Shown: positions 11,693 to 23,595 of the stretch, one piece after another
How positions within the stretch are numbered: the first letter of the stretch is position 1
How the letters are laid out: every line of letters begins with the position of its first letter
NCBI GenBank assembly: GCA_028455995.1
Contig: JABELC010000011.1
Coordinates: 1,054,001 to 1,118,000 of the forward strand
DNA from: Scleromitrula shiraiana
Taxonomy: Eukaryota; Ascomycota; Leotiomycetes; Helotiales; Sclerotiniaceae
Reading direction: 5' to 3'
Length of the DNA stretch: 64,000 bases
Program-made: the position numbers and the translations under genes
The notes under the pieces: model-generated
What the model was told of the DNA's origin: nothing
Seen by the model: only the letters and a program-made list of their open reading frames with translations
The model's database searches: none

Positions 11693-12479
11693 AAGACGCC
11701 GTTATAATGCTATGGTATGCTATGCTAGATATGCTAAGGTATGATATGCTCATCTCATCAATTCCTTTCTTTCTTCCATGCTTATCTCTTTCCCCCCCTC
11801 TCTTCATCTTAATCTTTGTTAAGATATGAAGGTAGAAGGTAGACAAGCTCGTCTATGTATGGTATGCATTTATGGTATATAAGTCGTTGTTGCTGAATGT
11901 TATACTTGCTGGGTTGATTGGATGTGATATCTATCCAGTGGTATAGGGTATGATGTGATATGATAATGCTATGGTATGGTATGGTATAAAGCGGTGTAAA
12001 ATAGATAAAAGTAGAAAATTTGAAACGATGGATCTCCATGCAGTTTTGGTGGCTGACTGGCTGACTGGCTGGCTGGTTGGAATGGATTGTGTTGCGTTGG
12101 AACCGGGAGTGTGAGTGTGGATGGATGGATAGATGTGTGGTATATTAGCGAGAGAGAGCAAGTGAGAGCAAGTGAGAGGTCCTCATGAATGGTAGTAGCG
12201 AAACTGAAGTGAGGTGAGATGTGTGATGTGATATCTGGTTGTGACAACTCTTCTTTCGATATAATATGATATCATTCCAATGAATCATGAATTGGAAGAT
12301 CAAAACCATAAAGGAGTCGTTTAACACCAACCAGTAAATGTGTATGCGTATGCGTATGATGTGTGCAGTTATTATCCACTCAAAACCATCCAGGATAAAA
12401 GCCAAAAGAGAAAAGATTCGCCTTATTTTCCCCCTCCATGACATGGTAATCTGGTAAGCGTTTCGGATAATGTCATTAT

Positions 12480-12629
12480 TCAAGCCTCCTCCGGATTTTG
12501 CATCGCGACATGCTTGCGTCTCTTTTTAATCTGCCAACCATTATGGCGTGTGGCTTTTCGCTTTCCATTTCCCACCCCTCCTCCTCCTCCTACGCCTTCC
12601 TCTTGATCCATGGTTTCATAGGCTGATGG
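12480..12629 (-). other. In-frame 49-codon extension behind the SCOCO stop codon
   Basis: Directly after the TAG of the upstream gene the same frame stays open for 49 sense codons to TGA at 12480-12482. It includes an internal ATG at 12609-12611. The extension reads PSAYETMDQEEGV, then a Gly run, then GKRKATRHNGWQIKKRRK and ends NPEEA. The two basic clusters are spaced like a bipartite nuclear localisation signal. It may be read-through, a separate tiny ORF of 43 codons, or chance. An open stretch of this length is not improbable by chance alone. Confidence 0.3.
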
Positions 12630-13298
12630 CTATTTCTTTCTACCTCCTGCGCCCGTTGAAGTAATCTTTGACGTTGACATTAAGTCTCCAATATACTTCT
12701 GTAGGAATTTATTGTTGTTATCGAGTTTATCGTGTTCTTCCTTTACGGCTTCGATACGATTAAATATTTCGAGTAAGGATTGTTGAAGAAGTTTGGCGTG
12801 TCTTTTTAGATGGAGAAAAAAATATTAATTAGCATTTCGTTACTTTCTTCTTTATAGATATATATATATATGATTCTTTTTCTTTTCTTTCTTTACACAT
12901 ATATATCAGAGGTGAAAAACATACTCATTAAGTTGCGCTCTCGCGTCTTGACTCATCTTCTCTAAATCTTCACTATTCCGTCGTGGACTCATAGCTCTCG
13001 CATCATCTTCATCAAAAACCTCATCGCCTTCTTTAAGTTCCACGCGCGGATGTTCGCGCGGTACTATAATTGTGCCGCTAGATTTTCTTGTACCAAGTTT
13101 TGGTCTTTTGAGTGTAGGTGTATGACTTGCGGATGTATTTGCTGGAGTACTTCCACCACTTGCATCTATTGAAGATGATGTACTTGAAGGATCCGACAAC
13201 ATTGATGATAAATCTGCGGGCGATGCGTTCGTAGTATTTGGTTCGACGATCGTATTTTGTGTTATTGGAGTTACCGTAGTTGAAGTTGGTGATGCCAT
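12630..13298 (-). CDS. Short coiled-coil (SCOC/SCOCO-domain) protein
   Basis: Small protein (182 codons) with the SCOCO domain, whose animal members bind Arl1/Arl3 GTPases at the Golgi and act in traffic and autophagy. Minus-strand exons are 13298-12925 and 12801-12630, with a GT..AG intron of 123 bp in phase 2. The N-terminal 110 residues are Ser/Thr/Pro-rich and probably disordered, with a basic patch near KRPKLGTRKSSG. The C-terminal 55 residues form a leucine-rich coiled coil, LLQQSLLEIFNRIEAVKEEH, then a segment ending KFLQKYIGDLMSTS. This corresponds to the conserved ENQVLGQYIENLMSAS-type end of animal SCOC. The start is the first ATG in frame. Function in this fungus is inferred from the domain only. 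Confidence 0.8.
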
Positions 13299-14884
13299 AC
13301 CGGTATTTCGAAGGGAAAAATGGGTATGGATGGATTGAAGAGGTGAGCCCGTTTGCTCAAATAAATAAAGCTGGAGGAGCGATGCAACTTATTACTTATG
13401 TTGTACCTTGTTGAGGTTTTTTATTTCCCTTTAGTAACTTATCAAATTCCGAATAATATGGAAATTTTGAATGGTTGGATCTGATGTGTGGTGCTGTGAT
13501 GGTGTTGCAAACCAAAATAACGTAACTTCTTCCAACTCGGTGTGTGGTATAATTGAATAGGTGATGAATGATTCGAAAATGGTGGTAGTACAAAATAACG
13601 ATAAAAAACAAGTGTATCTGTTTTTTGTTTTGTTTTTGTTTTTTTGAATCTCTCTGTCTGTCTCCTGGCTTTCTCTGCTTTTACTCTCTGTCTGTGTCTT
13701 CTGTCTTCTGTCTTGTGTCTATGTGTCTGTTCTCTCTTACGTTCTCTTAACTCTCTCATACAACACACTCTCAGGTCTTCTTCCCTCGATCTTTTTCAAA
13801 AACTCTCTTTAAAATATCGAAGAGTTGTATGTTCGAATGTGGTGCTCAGAAGAGCTAACAGCAAAAATAATTTGCATCGAATCTCTTTCCTCGAGTCGAA
13901 TGGAAAGAAATGATATGATGTTTGATGATATTGTATGATGAACGTATGATGAATGTATGATGAATGTATGATGAATGTATAATAAATGTATAATAAATGT
14001 ATGATGTTACAATAAGAAAATTGTGTGTAAAGGTTTATGAGGTTTGTAACTTGTGTGAGACTTTTTTTTTTGATGTTGTATTTCTTTGGAGGGAAAAAAA
14101 AAGAGTATGTAAATCGTTACGAGGTAGAACTATGGATAGTTTAAAATAAGGCTCCGTAAGGGCTCCGTAAGGACTCTGTAAAGGTACTATATAGATAGTG
14201 ACCACCTCTGTTATATGATAATGGATTAACTTATAAGTACAGTAGTAGTATATAGATTTTTCTTAAGGATTATTCTCTCTTTTTTTGTTTTTTGTTTTTG
14301 GTGGTTGGGAAAAGGTTTTCGAGTATTATGACTGAAAGACTGAAAGACTGAAAGACTAACTGAAAGACTGACTGACTGACTGACTGACTAACTGACTAAC
14401 TGACTAACTGACTAACTAACTGATTGACTGATTGACTAACTGACTGACTGACTGACTGACTATTATGGACCGTAGTGAATAAATATACTTTACTTTTCTC
14501 TCTTTAGTGTTTATGTCTATTATCATTTTCTGTGGTTCCTTTTTCTTTACTTACTCTGTTAAGAGTCAAGTTCAAGTCAAGTCATTTCCCTCTTCCCTTC
14601 TTCTTAGTCAATTAAATTTCACTCGATTATTTAATCAGTTCTCTTCTTTCGTTCAAAAGATCCGTAGTGACACACACAAACCACCCCCTCAAAATAAAAA
14701 TAAATAAGAGAAATAGAAGAAAAAAGAGGAAGGGCCAACCCAGTGAGGTAAGAAGAAGTTTAAACTGTTCAAAAGATGCCACTTAACTTACATGCCTTAG
14801 AGATTTGATTACTCGATAGAAAAGGTCGGTAGCTCCATTTTGAGCTTCATATGGACGTGGGGCGATACAGAAGCCACAGATGGC
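13299..14884. promoter_or_regulatory. Upstream region of SCOCO gene, repeat-rich
   Basis: This is the 5' flank of the SCOCO gene. On the plus strand 13640-13750 is a long pyrimidine tract of TCTCTGTCTG type, so the transcribed strand side is purine-rich; such tracts are common in fungal promoters and leaders. Degenerate repeats of GATGAATGTAT follow at 13930-14000. No protein-coding frame is supported. Confidence 0.5.
14331..14462. repeat. (GACT)n / (AACT)n compound microsatellite
   Basis: A mixed array of ACTGAAAG, GACT and AACT units runs for about 130 bp with few interruptions. Confidence 0.9.
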
Positions 14885-15640
14885 GTAGTTAATAAGAAAA
14901 AGAATTTTTCGATTAATTAAAAATATCATGAAATATTTTGAAGACATTTTTTATTATTACAATAATGATAATAATGATATAAATACTAGTAATTTAAAAA
15001 TTAATTTTTAAAAAGATTTTCAACTTTAAAACTTCAAGTTTAAAAGACTTTACTAGTAATCATAGTATATATAAAAATATATATATATATGATATTACTA
15101 ACTATTTTAAGAATATTTAGTCTATTAAAAATATTAAAAACTTGAGATATTTTAAATTTATCTTTTAATATAATAGATAAATATATTTAATATATTTTAA
15201 AAAGATTACTACTAGTACTAGTAATAAACTTTTAAATTGATATTTTAATATATTATAATTTATACGTTACTAACTGATATATAATATAGTAATATATATA
15301 TTATTTATTTTTAACTTAAATATTTTATATTTCAAATTGAATTTCAAGAAGTTCAAGTTGTTATATTAATTATTTTAATTAGAAGTTGAAATTAAATATA
15401 TATATAAATATATTATTTTATAATTTTAATATTAATAATTCTTTTTTTTATTATGATAAAAGTCTTTTAATCATATTAACTTGTAAATTTCAAGTTATCT
15501 TTTTTACTAGAAACATGAATCATTCTATAGATAGATATATTACTACTAGTAGTAGTATTTATATTTCAACTTGAAAGTTCTCAAATTAATTATTCAATAT
15601 ATTAACTTTTTACTATTATCATTCAAGTTACACAATCTAA
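14885..15640. repeat. AT-rich tract (possible decayed repeat)
   Basis: The sequence is overwhelmingly A and T. Adjacent G/C pairs (GG, CC, GC, CG) are almost absent, and ACTAGTA-like words and CAAGTT/AACTTG words recur. This fits a repeat decayed by repeat-induced point mutation, though no transposon frame or terminal repeat can be recognised. Boundaries are by eye. Confidence 0.6.
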
Positions 15641-15738
15641 ATCGTAAGAATTTTCTTATTTTTATTCTTATTTTTATTCTTTTAATTATTCTTTTAATTA
15701 TTCTTTTTTTTATTCTTTTTTTTTATTCTTTTTTTTTA

Positions 15739-15922
15739 TTCTTATTTTTATTCTTATTTTTATTCTTATTTTTATTCTTATTTTTATTCTTATTTTTATT
15801 CTTATTTTTATTCTTATTTTTATTCTTATTTTTATTCTTATTTTTATTCTTATTTTTATTCTTATTTTTATTCTTATTTTTATTCTTATTTTTATTCTTA
15901 TTTTTATTCTTATTTTTATTCT
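15739..15922. repeat. 12-bp tandem repeat TTCTTATTTTTA, about 15 copies
   Basis: Near-perfect tandem array with unit TTCTTATTTTTA, flanked by degenerate ATTCTTTT units from about 15655 to 15975. One frame translates to a Leu-Phe repeat, which is a by-product of the unit and not a protein. Confidence 0.95.
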
Positions 15923-18268
15923 TTTAATTATTCTTTTAATTATTCTTTTTTTTTATTCTTATTTTTATTACTCAATTAGGACACACAAACAAAAAAAGAT
16001 CGGATAGACTTTCCATTCATAGTAATCATGACTTCCGTACCGCCCCATGTCCATCATGATATGAGCCATTCAATGTATAAACTTATTGATGAATGAATAT
16101 ATACCTGGGTATATTCGAACTTGAATATATATAATACATGTCCGATACAACTATTATTTGTCGGGTCAGGTAGTTTAATATCATATCCACAAGTGTGTAT
16201 TATAGATAATATTTGACAACGGCAGCAAGGTTATACCGTTATAATAAATAATCTTGAGATGAGATGTGATTGGGGAACTTGAAACAAACCCTTCATATAC
16301 CGGTATGTAGGTAAAATTCTGAAGGTTTGCCAAGTATATACCATGTTTATGCCATGACTTTTGATAGGAGGACTGATATATAATATAGTATTTTTTTTTG
16401 GGTTGTGATATAAGAAGCTTCTTTATTTCTTGATTTGAACGTACGGTGGTATTAGTGGATAAGTTTATTTATTTCTTCATTAGGAATCGAGCCGACATCA
16501 CTTCTACATTATTCACATTACTTCTGGGTATTCCCGTCAGATTACTCTATACTCCATTATTTCATATCCTCGATACAATGGTGATACTCTGTTTACAGGG
16601 CATTCTTCAAACCCATGGACATCAAAACTTTAGAAGTATCAAGTACCGACCGACAACGGCAATGATGGTACATACATACGTACATGATCTTACACGATAT
16701 AAGATCAACGATTTTCTTTCTGTTTACAGAATGATGATTATTTACATACCCAACATACATGACGAGCCAGCCAACCAAAGCTCTCACTTCTTTCCATGAT
16801 GATGTTTATCTTACCTTTCATGTCTTGTCCTGAATACAACATACAGCATCTATCTATTCACACATAAAAACCATAACCACCCATATCCATATCCATAACA
16901 CCCACAGCATCCCATCCCATCCCATCCCATCCCTTCCCTTCCCCTCCCATCTCTAACCACACAGCATAGCATAGCATAGCATAGCATTCCAAACACACCC
17001 ATACTCCCAATCCCTCAAAATGATGTAATAATTAATATAACAAACCAAACACCAACACCCAAGGCCAAGCACAGAAACATGCATATAGCACGTGTGCATC
17101 AAAAGCAATGCACATCAAAACGCTCCTTCTCAAATCTCTCTTTTTTTTTTTTTTTTTCATCAGGAAGGATCTTAGATCCTAGATCCCTCCTCACCTAACT
17201 CGCCGAACTGAAAGGGAAAGAGATCAGCGTCGTATTGCCACTTAGAGAGGACGTACGATGTGGAAACAGCGATATACCCAGTTTCATGCTCATCAGGGTA
17301 CGGATGGATTGATTGATTGATTGTCTGTTCTGTTTGTACGATGGGAGTAGAGTAGGTAGGTATTCGCCCCCTCCACCTTGTGTTTCGATCCTTTGCTGTT
17401 CGTTATTATTATTCTTTATTGAATGATGAATTGATGGATGGATGAATAGGTGGATGGATGGGTATATTGTATACGAATGTACAGTATCAGAGGTACTTAC
17501 TTACTTACTTTACTTGGGTATCGGCATCTTAATTCAATACTACTATAAAAAATACAATATATATACGTGTTATATGAGTTAAGGTTATTTATTGATGGAT
17601 GAACTACCATACTACTGTCTACCTACCTACCTACCTGCAATACCGATACGGGTTATATTATCTACAATAATGGCTATACAACAGGAACAACAATAAGTAC
17701 AGATCATGAAACCGCTAAACATCCGGGACATCTAAAACTGCATAAGTAAGAAAGTAAGCGCTTACTCGGATCGTTAAGTTTATGTTACCGGTTGGTATGT
17801 ATACAGTGCTTGTTTATTATTATGGGTTATAGATTTGTGATGTTGTAATATTTATTGTAGTGATTGGTTTGTTGGTTTGGGGGCAGTTAGATGGATAGAT
17901 AGATTGAAGTGATGGGATGGGATGGGATGAATTGAATGGTTCTTGTACAGCTACGACACGATGTGTGCGAGCAACGCAACGCAACGCAACGCAACATAAC
18001 ACAACGCAAGGTAATAATGTAAAAATAGGAAAAGTAAATAATGGTGAGATGGGAAGGAAGAAGAGGGATCCTAGAATTATTTATTTAAGTACTCATATGA
18101 TGTATGCCACGTGCCTATCCATCATCGTCATCGTCATCGTCATTAATTACTAGGTAGATATACTTTCAACTTTGATCAATTTGTATTCAGATCGCATGGA
18201 TGGATATATCTAATACAATACCTTATTTATTAGTCTACAAAACCACTACGATCTCCCATCTTCAATAT

Positions 18269-18295
18269 AAAAAAAAAAAAAAAAAAAAAAAAAAA
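18269..18295. repeat. Poly(A) run
   Basis: Homopolymer of about 27 A. No retroposed gene body was recognised beside it. Confidence 0.9.
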
Positions 18296-18657
18296 CATTA
18301 AACATCAAAACTCACTTACGCCTCTACCCATCCTTTCCTTTCCTTGCCTTCCCTTTTGTTCGTTCCCATGACCCAAAAAATCTCTTCCCGAAAAACCGTT
18401 GATCATCTACTATTTATTACCTACCTACCTACCTACCTAGCATGAATAGGGTTTTCAGGGTACTTGTACACTAACTATGTTAGTTATAGATACCTACCAA
18501 GCCAAGAGGAACACAGAGAAACCTAAGTGCTGCTAACTAGGACCCTGAAAAAAAAAAATTGAAAAAATTTCGATTGTAAGTAGTGGGAGAAACGGGGGGG
18601 TTGAGTTGAATCTTTAATCCTTATGGGAAAGTTTAAATTTTTTCTTTTTGTTTTTTT

Positions 18658-18715
18658 GATGGAGGGATGGAGGGATGGAGGGATGATGGGATGAAGGAGG
18701 GATGATGGAGGGATG
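18658..18715. repeat. (GATGGAGG)n minisatellite
   Basis: Tandem octamer GATGGAGG and variants over about 58 bp. Confidence 0.85.
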
Positions 18716-18818
18716 GATGAGAGAGGTTTGGTATATACGTACTGTGTATTATTGTAGAGAATAAAAGATCTTCATAATAATCGTAAGCCAAGAAATGAAA
18801 TTGATTTAGTCTAGGATA

Positions 18819-18856
18819 TGATGATGATGATGATGATGATATGATGATGATGATGA
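18819..18856. repeat. (GAT)n microsatellite
   Basis: Twelve or so ATG/GAT trinucleotide copies with one 2-nt interruption. Confidence 0.9.
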
Positions 18857-20559
18857 GCTTGAGATATTATGCTTGTACGACCATCGGATCAGAATCGAAT
18901 AAGTATGGTAATGGATTCGTATTTCCTTATTTTCGCCTCTGCTCTAGGGAAGCTAATAATTGTAGGTGTGATGTGGTTATAAATCAGATTCCATCCATAT
19001 ACATACATACATATAAAAAAGAAGAAAAGAAGTTCGTATAAGCCATCGTTGTTTAGGTTTTGCACTACTTGTCGGGTGGATACTGCACTTTAGCTACGAT
19101 CTAGCTACTGTACCTGGTAGGGGGTCGTATCCATATGTAGGGAAAAGTAGGGGACGGGCTTGGTATATAAGTACATAGTACATAGTATAGGCTTTATAGG
19201 GTAGGGTAGCTGGGAATACATTTCCGAGGAGCCTCCGATTTTTTTTTGGGTCTTGGGAAGAGAGGAGATGATGGGTGGGTGTGGGTGGTAGGTAGTTAGA
19301 TGGCTTAGGGCAGGAATCAATCATATTGTACTGTCTCGGAGCTGTACATAAGGAAAGTCAAAGACGTGATATGAGTTTTAGAGTATTGCCAACACATCGA
19401 CCAAACCCCCTCCAAATGAAGATTAATCCCAACATCAATCCAAGCATACGAATTTGAAGCGGTGAATAAACCACCAACCATCAACCACCATTAGCAAGAA
19501 GGAAATCAACATCTAGAGTAGAGTTGCTTGGCTATATCTATGAGGAGTATGTGAGTATTATTAATGTTATAAGACACCATGTATCTATGTGTTTATTTAA
19601 TTGACTTTAATCCAACTAGAATCTTAAATAAACCTTAATTATTCTATTCTATTCTATTCTATTCATTTCATTTCATTACGATGTATAATATAATCAATCC
19701 ACTGGCACAGAGAGTAGTAGTTAATTAATTAGACTTTGAGTATTTCATAGGGCTATTTATCATACAATATCTACTATTAGTATGTACCTAATAAGTTCTA
19801 ATAAGTAGATAAACACCATTTTCTCCCTTTTCTCTTCTCAAAATACTTTAGACAATATAACGTCTATCACTTATTATTTATTACTTATTCCTTATTCCTT
19901 ATTCCCATCTACAAATTGCTTTATTTCCACTAGTAGATACAATATCAGAAGACCTATAAATCCATCGTTACCCCGTCGTACAATTACATACTTAATAATA
20001 GTATTCAGCTGGCTGCTGGCTGTCTATAGGACTACTGGATTCCTACTCTGTATTTTTATTTTTATTTTTATTTTTTGTTATACAGATAGATACAAGTAAG
20101 CCACAAACGTAGATGTGTAACCCTAGGTGTTAAGTAGGCATCATTTCCACGTGTGAGGCCTGTCGTGTGGTGTGCTTGTGTTTGTGTTTGTGTATGGTAT
20201 TGAAATTGTGGTAAATGGATTATTTATTGTTTTAGAAATATAATTAGAGTGGGATATAGAATAATGAGGTTTAAATTGTATTATATCTAGGTAGTTATTA
20301 CTTATATTTAGGGCTAGCTAGGTAAGGTGTAAAAATACTATAGTTCTATGTAGGGAGGTTTATTAATTGTTTAATTGTTTAATTGATAGATTAGTATCAT
20401 GATGTATATTAATTAGTCGCCTGCTGTGCCGTGATGATGAAATTTAGATATTCTACTTATTAGTAATATTAGAGATCTCTCAACCGTGACCCTAGATTTT
20501 GTAAATTTGATTTACTTGTTAGTTCCATTGCACTTGAGATCGTTTTCCATACCTAGAAT

Positions 20560-21010
20560 TAAAAGTATTTAATTGCTATATTGATACAGAAACTAATCTT
20601 ATGACCTTCAAGCATTGACTAAAATCAATTGACTATAACTACATATTATTCAACTTGAACTAACTAAAAAAATAAAGAATTAAACGATCAAATCTCCATT
20701 TGAGTGTTTTCGCAATATTTTACAAACAAAATAATGGATAGATGAGCTTAATCTTTTTAAAATAAAGTTAAACTAGATTAAAAGTAGATACTAACTTGAA
20801 GCTTAATTTATCTTCAAGTTTGTAGTATATCTTTTATAGAAATTTATAAAAGATTAATAAAGTTAATATTAATTAAGATGTAATTTTATTAAGTTTGAAT
20901 CTAATTATATAAATTTATGTAAATTTTGATTTTAGTCTTACCAGATATAAAATTATAAATATTAGTATTAATATTACTTTATATAATGTCTAAAATTGCT
21001 AACTAATTTT
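20560..21010. repeat. AT-rich tract
   Basis: Second, smaller block of AT-rich DNA with repeated AACTTGAA and TTAATATTAA words and very few G/C pairs. It is similar in character to the block at 14885-15640. Edges are approximate. Confidence 0.45.
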
Positions 21011-22302
21011 ACCTCTATACTCTTTTAAGCAAATTTCTATCCGCTATTCTGTCTGTAAGATACTGCAAAAACACTCTATCCCCCCCCCTAATCCCAAATC
21101 CACCCAATCGGGCCAATAATCACAATCCCATCACTCCTTTCCCTCTACCTCTACCTTACTCGGCTTAGCCTTTCGAGCCTATCTAATAACGCACAAACCT
21201 CCTCCCCTCCCAACGCAGGTCCCTCAATCTCAGAATTCGCACTACTAGTACATACATACATACATACATAGTACCATACCGTCTATACTGTCTTACCGTT
21301 CGTTCACTGGCATATAACCCTTATGGATCCGATGTTCCCCACTCGCCTGACTATCGCTAATCATCAAACTATTAGTTGGAGTTGTTGGAACTACCGAATG
21401 GGGCTATTCGATGGAAGGGTTGTATCTTGTTGGAATCAAGGGAGTTGTACCGATTCTTAACTTTCGTGGCGTCGTCTAAATTGGCGTAGTATTTGCGATA
21501 TATGCTCATTTGGGTTGGGTGGAATTTAAGGCTAGAGATGGATGGGGTTTAGGTTGGCGTTTATTTATCTGTTCACTGTTTGTTTGTTTCTTTGTTTGTT
21601 TGTTTATGTTTGTGACGGGGTTGTTGTGGTTGTTTATTACATTGTAGAGATGGGGTTGTTGTGATTGTTTATTATGTTGTAGAGATGGGAGTATTGTATA
21701 GATTATGGATCATATCATGAAGAAGTTCGTATATATCGTACAAATACTGTAACTGCCATGTATTTAGTTATTGATATTGGGTATTGCATGTGATGGTGTG
21801 GTGGGGGAGGGGGGTTCATGTAGCTCAATAGCACAATTAAGGAAGGTGAAATAGATAACACAACTAACTCTATCACAACGTAAGAATTATCTTACTGTAT
21901 CTACTCGCCCACCTATCCACTACGGCATGAATATTCATCCCGTTAATCCATCCATCCATCCATTCACATTATCCCAATCATCTATCTACCTGAAATAATA
22001 TATTTGTATTCTTTACGAGCCAGTAATAACCGGAGAATTTGAGCTCAAAAGAGAATAGATAAAGCATGAAATCCTTGCTATAATATTTATCGATTTATCA
22101 CTCGTATCCTTCTCATGCACTGTGATATCGCATGTACATACCTAGACAGTTGACTATATCGGTATGCAGCGCGTTAAAGTTACCAGACATCCCATATGTG
22201 ACGAGGCTGCATACGTTTGTCTATCTTATCGACATGTTCAATCCAGTCCATTTCGATTACAAGCTAGACACTTTTTCCTTCTCACGAGTACTGAACTCTG
22301 CA
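21011..22302. other. Gene-free stretch
   Basis: No gene was recognised. It contains a 37-bp tandem duplication (21615-21686), (ATAC)n near 21250-21270 and (ATCC)n near 21947-21961. Confidence 0.5.
21615..21686. repeat. Two-copy tandem repeat, about 37 bp unit
   Basis: Two copies of a unit containing GGGGTTGTTGTG, TTGTTTATTA and TTGTAGAGAT follow each other with only a few substitutions. Confidence 0.8.
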
Positions 22303-23595
22303 TTAGATCGGATCAGATATATTGATGTCAAGCCAGGCAACCTCCCCAGGAACAACATCAGTCCCGTTAACAGGTGTTGCTTGAGCTATATATTTCATCC
22401 CATTAGCCTATCTTCTCATTCACACATCTCCCCATTCCCCTCTTCCCCTCTTCCCCCCCCCCACCCCCCAAAAAAAAGAAAAACAATACTCATCACCACT
22501 AGTAGTAACCCACAACCTTCCATCCAAATCTATAGCCCCTGCACTCACCCCCGCCAACTCCGTACTTGTATTCTTCCCCGCCAATACTTCCACCTCCCCT
22601 TCAGATCCAGGACGGACGTAGCATGAATATAGTATTCTGCGCCTCACCCATGATGAAAATCATTTCGTCGGAGCGAATCACGAAATCTCGGGGTTGGGAA
22701 TCGATGTGATGAGTGTTGATGCGTTTTGAAGGGGGAGTGCTGTGGGTGGGGAGAGGGATATGGGTATGGGTATGTAGGAGAGTGTTGAAAGGGCTGTGTT
22801 GGTGAAGTCAAGGTAGGTTGATTTTGGGTTTTTGTTTTCACAGTTTATCTTCATCCTGAACCTCGGAAGTGTAAGAGAAGGGATAAGGTTGCTCGAAAAT
22901 CTTTGACCCGTTAAGACCCGTTGGGGCTTCACTCGTCTCTTTCATAGATGTGATATTTAGTGGTGTGGTATATCAAGCGTTTGAAAGACCACCGGAAATA
23001 TCAATATTGTACACAACACCCAGATAAGAATCCGCGATGAGGAAATGCGTAGAATCGAGTGTTGTGGCTCCGTTTAGAATGGTTGAGGACGGGGTATCAA
23101 TGAGATGAGTTATTGTGGCTGGGGTTAGGATTATCCCATTGGAGGAAGAGGTAAATGTTGTCATATCGAGAAGATAGATGGAATTTGGGGATGTGTTGGC
23201 GATGGTGGAAGGAGGAATGAAAGTATAGGGTGCTTGAAGAGAAATGACATATTGGTCGGAGGTGGGTGTTGTTGGGGTTATTCCTAGGAGACCAATGTAG
23301 AGATCGATGGGGAAGGTGTGAAGGGTTGTAGGGGGGTGAGTATTTTTAGGAGAAAGAAGCTGGATGATGGGGGTGTCGAGACGTGTTATTAGGATGTTTG
23401 AATCGGAGTTGGAAGTGGGTCGGGGAGCGATATTTTCAACCCAACTGTTGTTGGGGAAGAATTGGAGGGGAGTGACGGCCAGGGGGAGAGAGGGAGTGGA
23501 TGAACATTGGGTGAAGGGATGGGAGTACTGAGGGTAAGATGAGTATAGAGGAGGATGGCGGTTAGATACCTGATGCTGTGAGAGAGGAAAGGCAT
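22303..23595 (-). pseudogene. Decayed SMP-30/gluconolactonase-like secreted protein gene
   Basis: On the minus strand, pieces of a six-bladed beta-propeller protein of the SMP-30/gluconolactonase type occur in the right order but in different frames. It opens with a signal-peptide-like MPFLSHSIRYLTAILLYTHL (from 23595). After a frame shift near 23450-23510 it continues as NNSWVENIAPRP, then TILNGATTLDSTHFLIADSY and LGVVYNIDISGG. Then comes an in-frame stop (22973-22975) with homologous-looking sequence continuing past it, and a second stop at 22839-22841. Further frame changes join YLDFTNTALSTLSYIPIPI, then FVIRSDEMIFIMGEAQNTIF, then YVRPGSEGEVEVLAGKNTST and DLDGRLWVTTSG. The end piece is VVPGEVAWLDINIS, with TAA at 22303-22305. 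At least four disruptions cannot all be introns, so the gene is very probably non-functional. Confidence 0.75.

Larger units (their letters stand above)
10338..12479. other. Intergenic, low-complexity, no gene seen
   Basis: About 2.1 kb between the pump and the SCOCO gene, whose 3' ends converge. It contains runs of short tandem repeats and a strongly C-rich, pyrimidine-biased stretch at 11480-11640. Open frames here are short, low in complexity and resemble no family. Nothing beyond repeats can be supported. Confidence 0.55.
15976..20559. other. Gene-free stretch with simple repeats
   Basis: No credible coding frame, tRNA or rRNA was recognised. Short arrays include (CATCC)n at about 16911-16935, (AGCAT)n at 16968-16987, (GCAAC)n near 17975-17996 and (ACCT)n at 18420-18438. 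Composition is mixed and not as AT-rich as the block before it, so it may be regulatory or transcribed non-coding DNA. Confidence 0.5.

Noticed and set aside
14331..14462. Array that might suggest a CRISPR-like direct repeat
   Set aside because: Units are 4-8 bp without unique spacers. It is a compound microsatellite in eukaryotic nuclear DNA.
15571..15927. 118-codon open frame with a long Leu-Phe repeat
   Set aside because: It is the translation of the 12-bp tandem array and AT-rich flank. There is no codon bias or start context.
16446..16799. 117-codon open frame
   Set aside because: No family resemblance and no splice or promoter context. The composition equals that of the non-coding surroundings.
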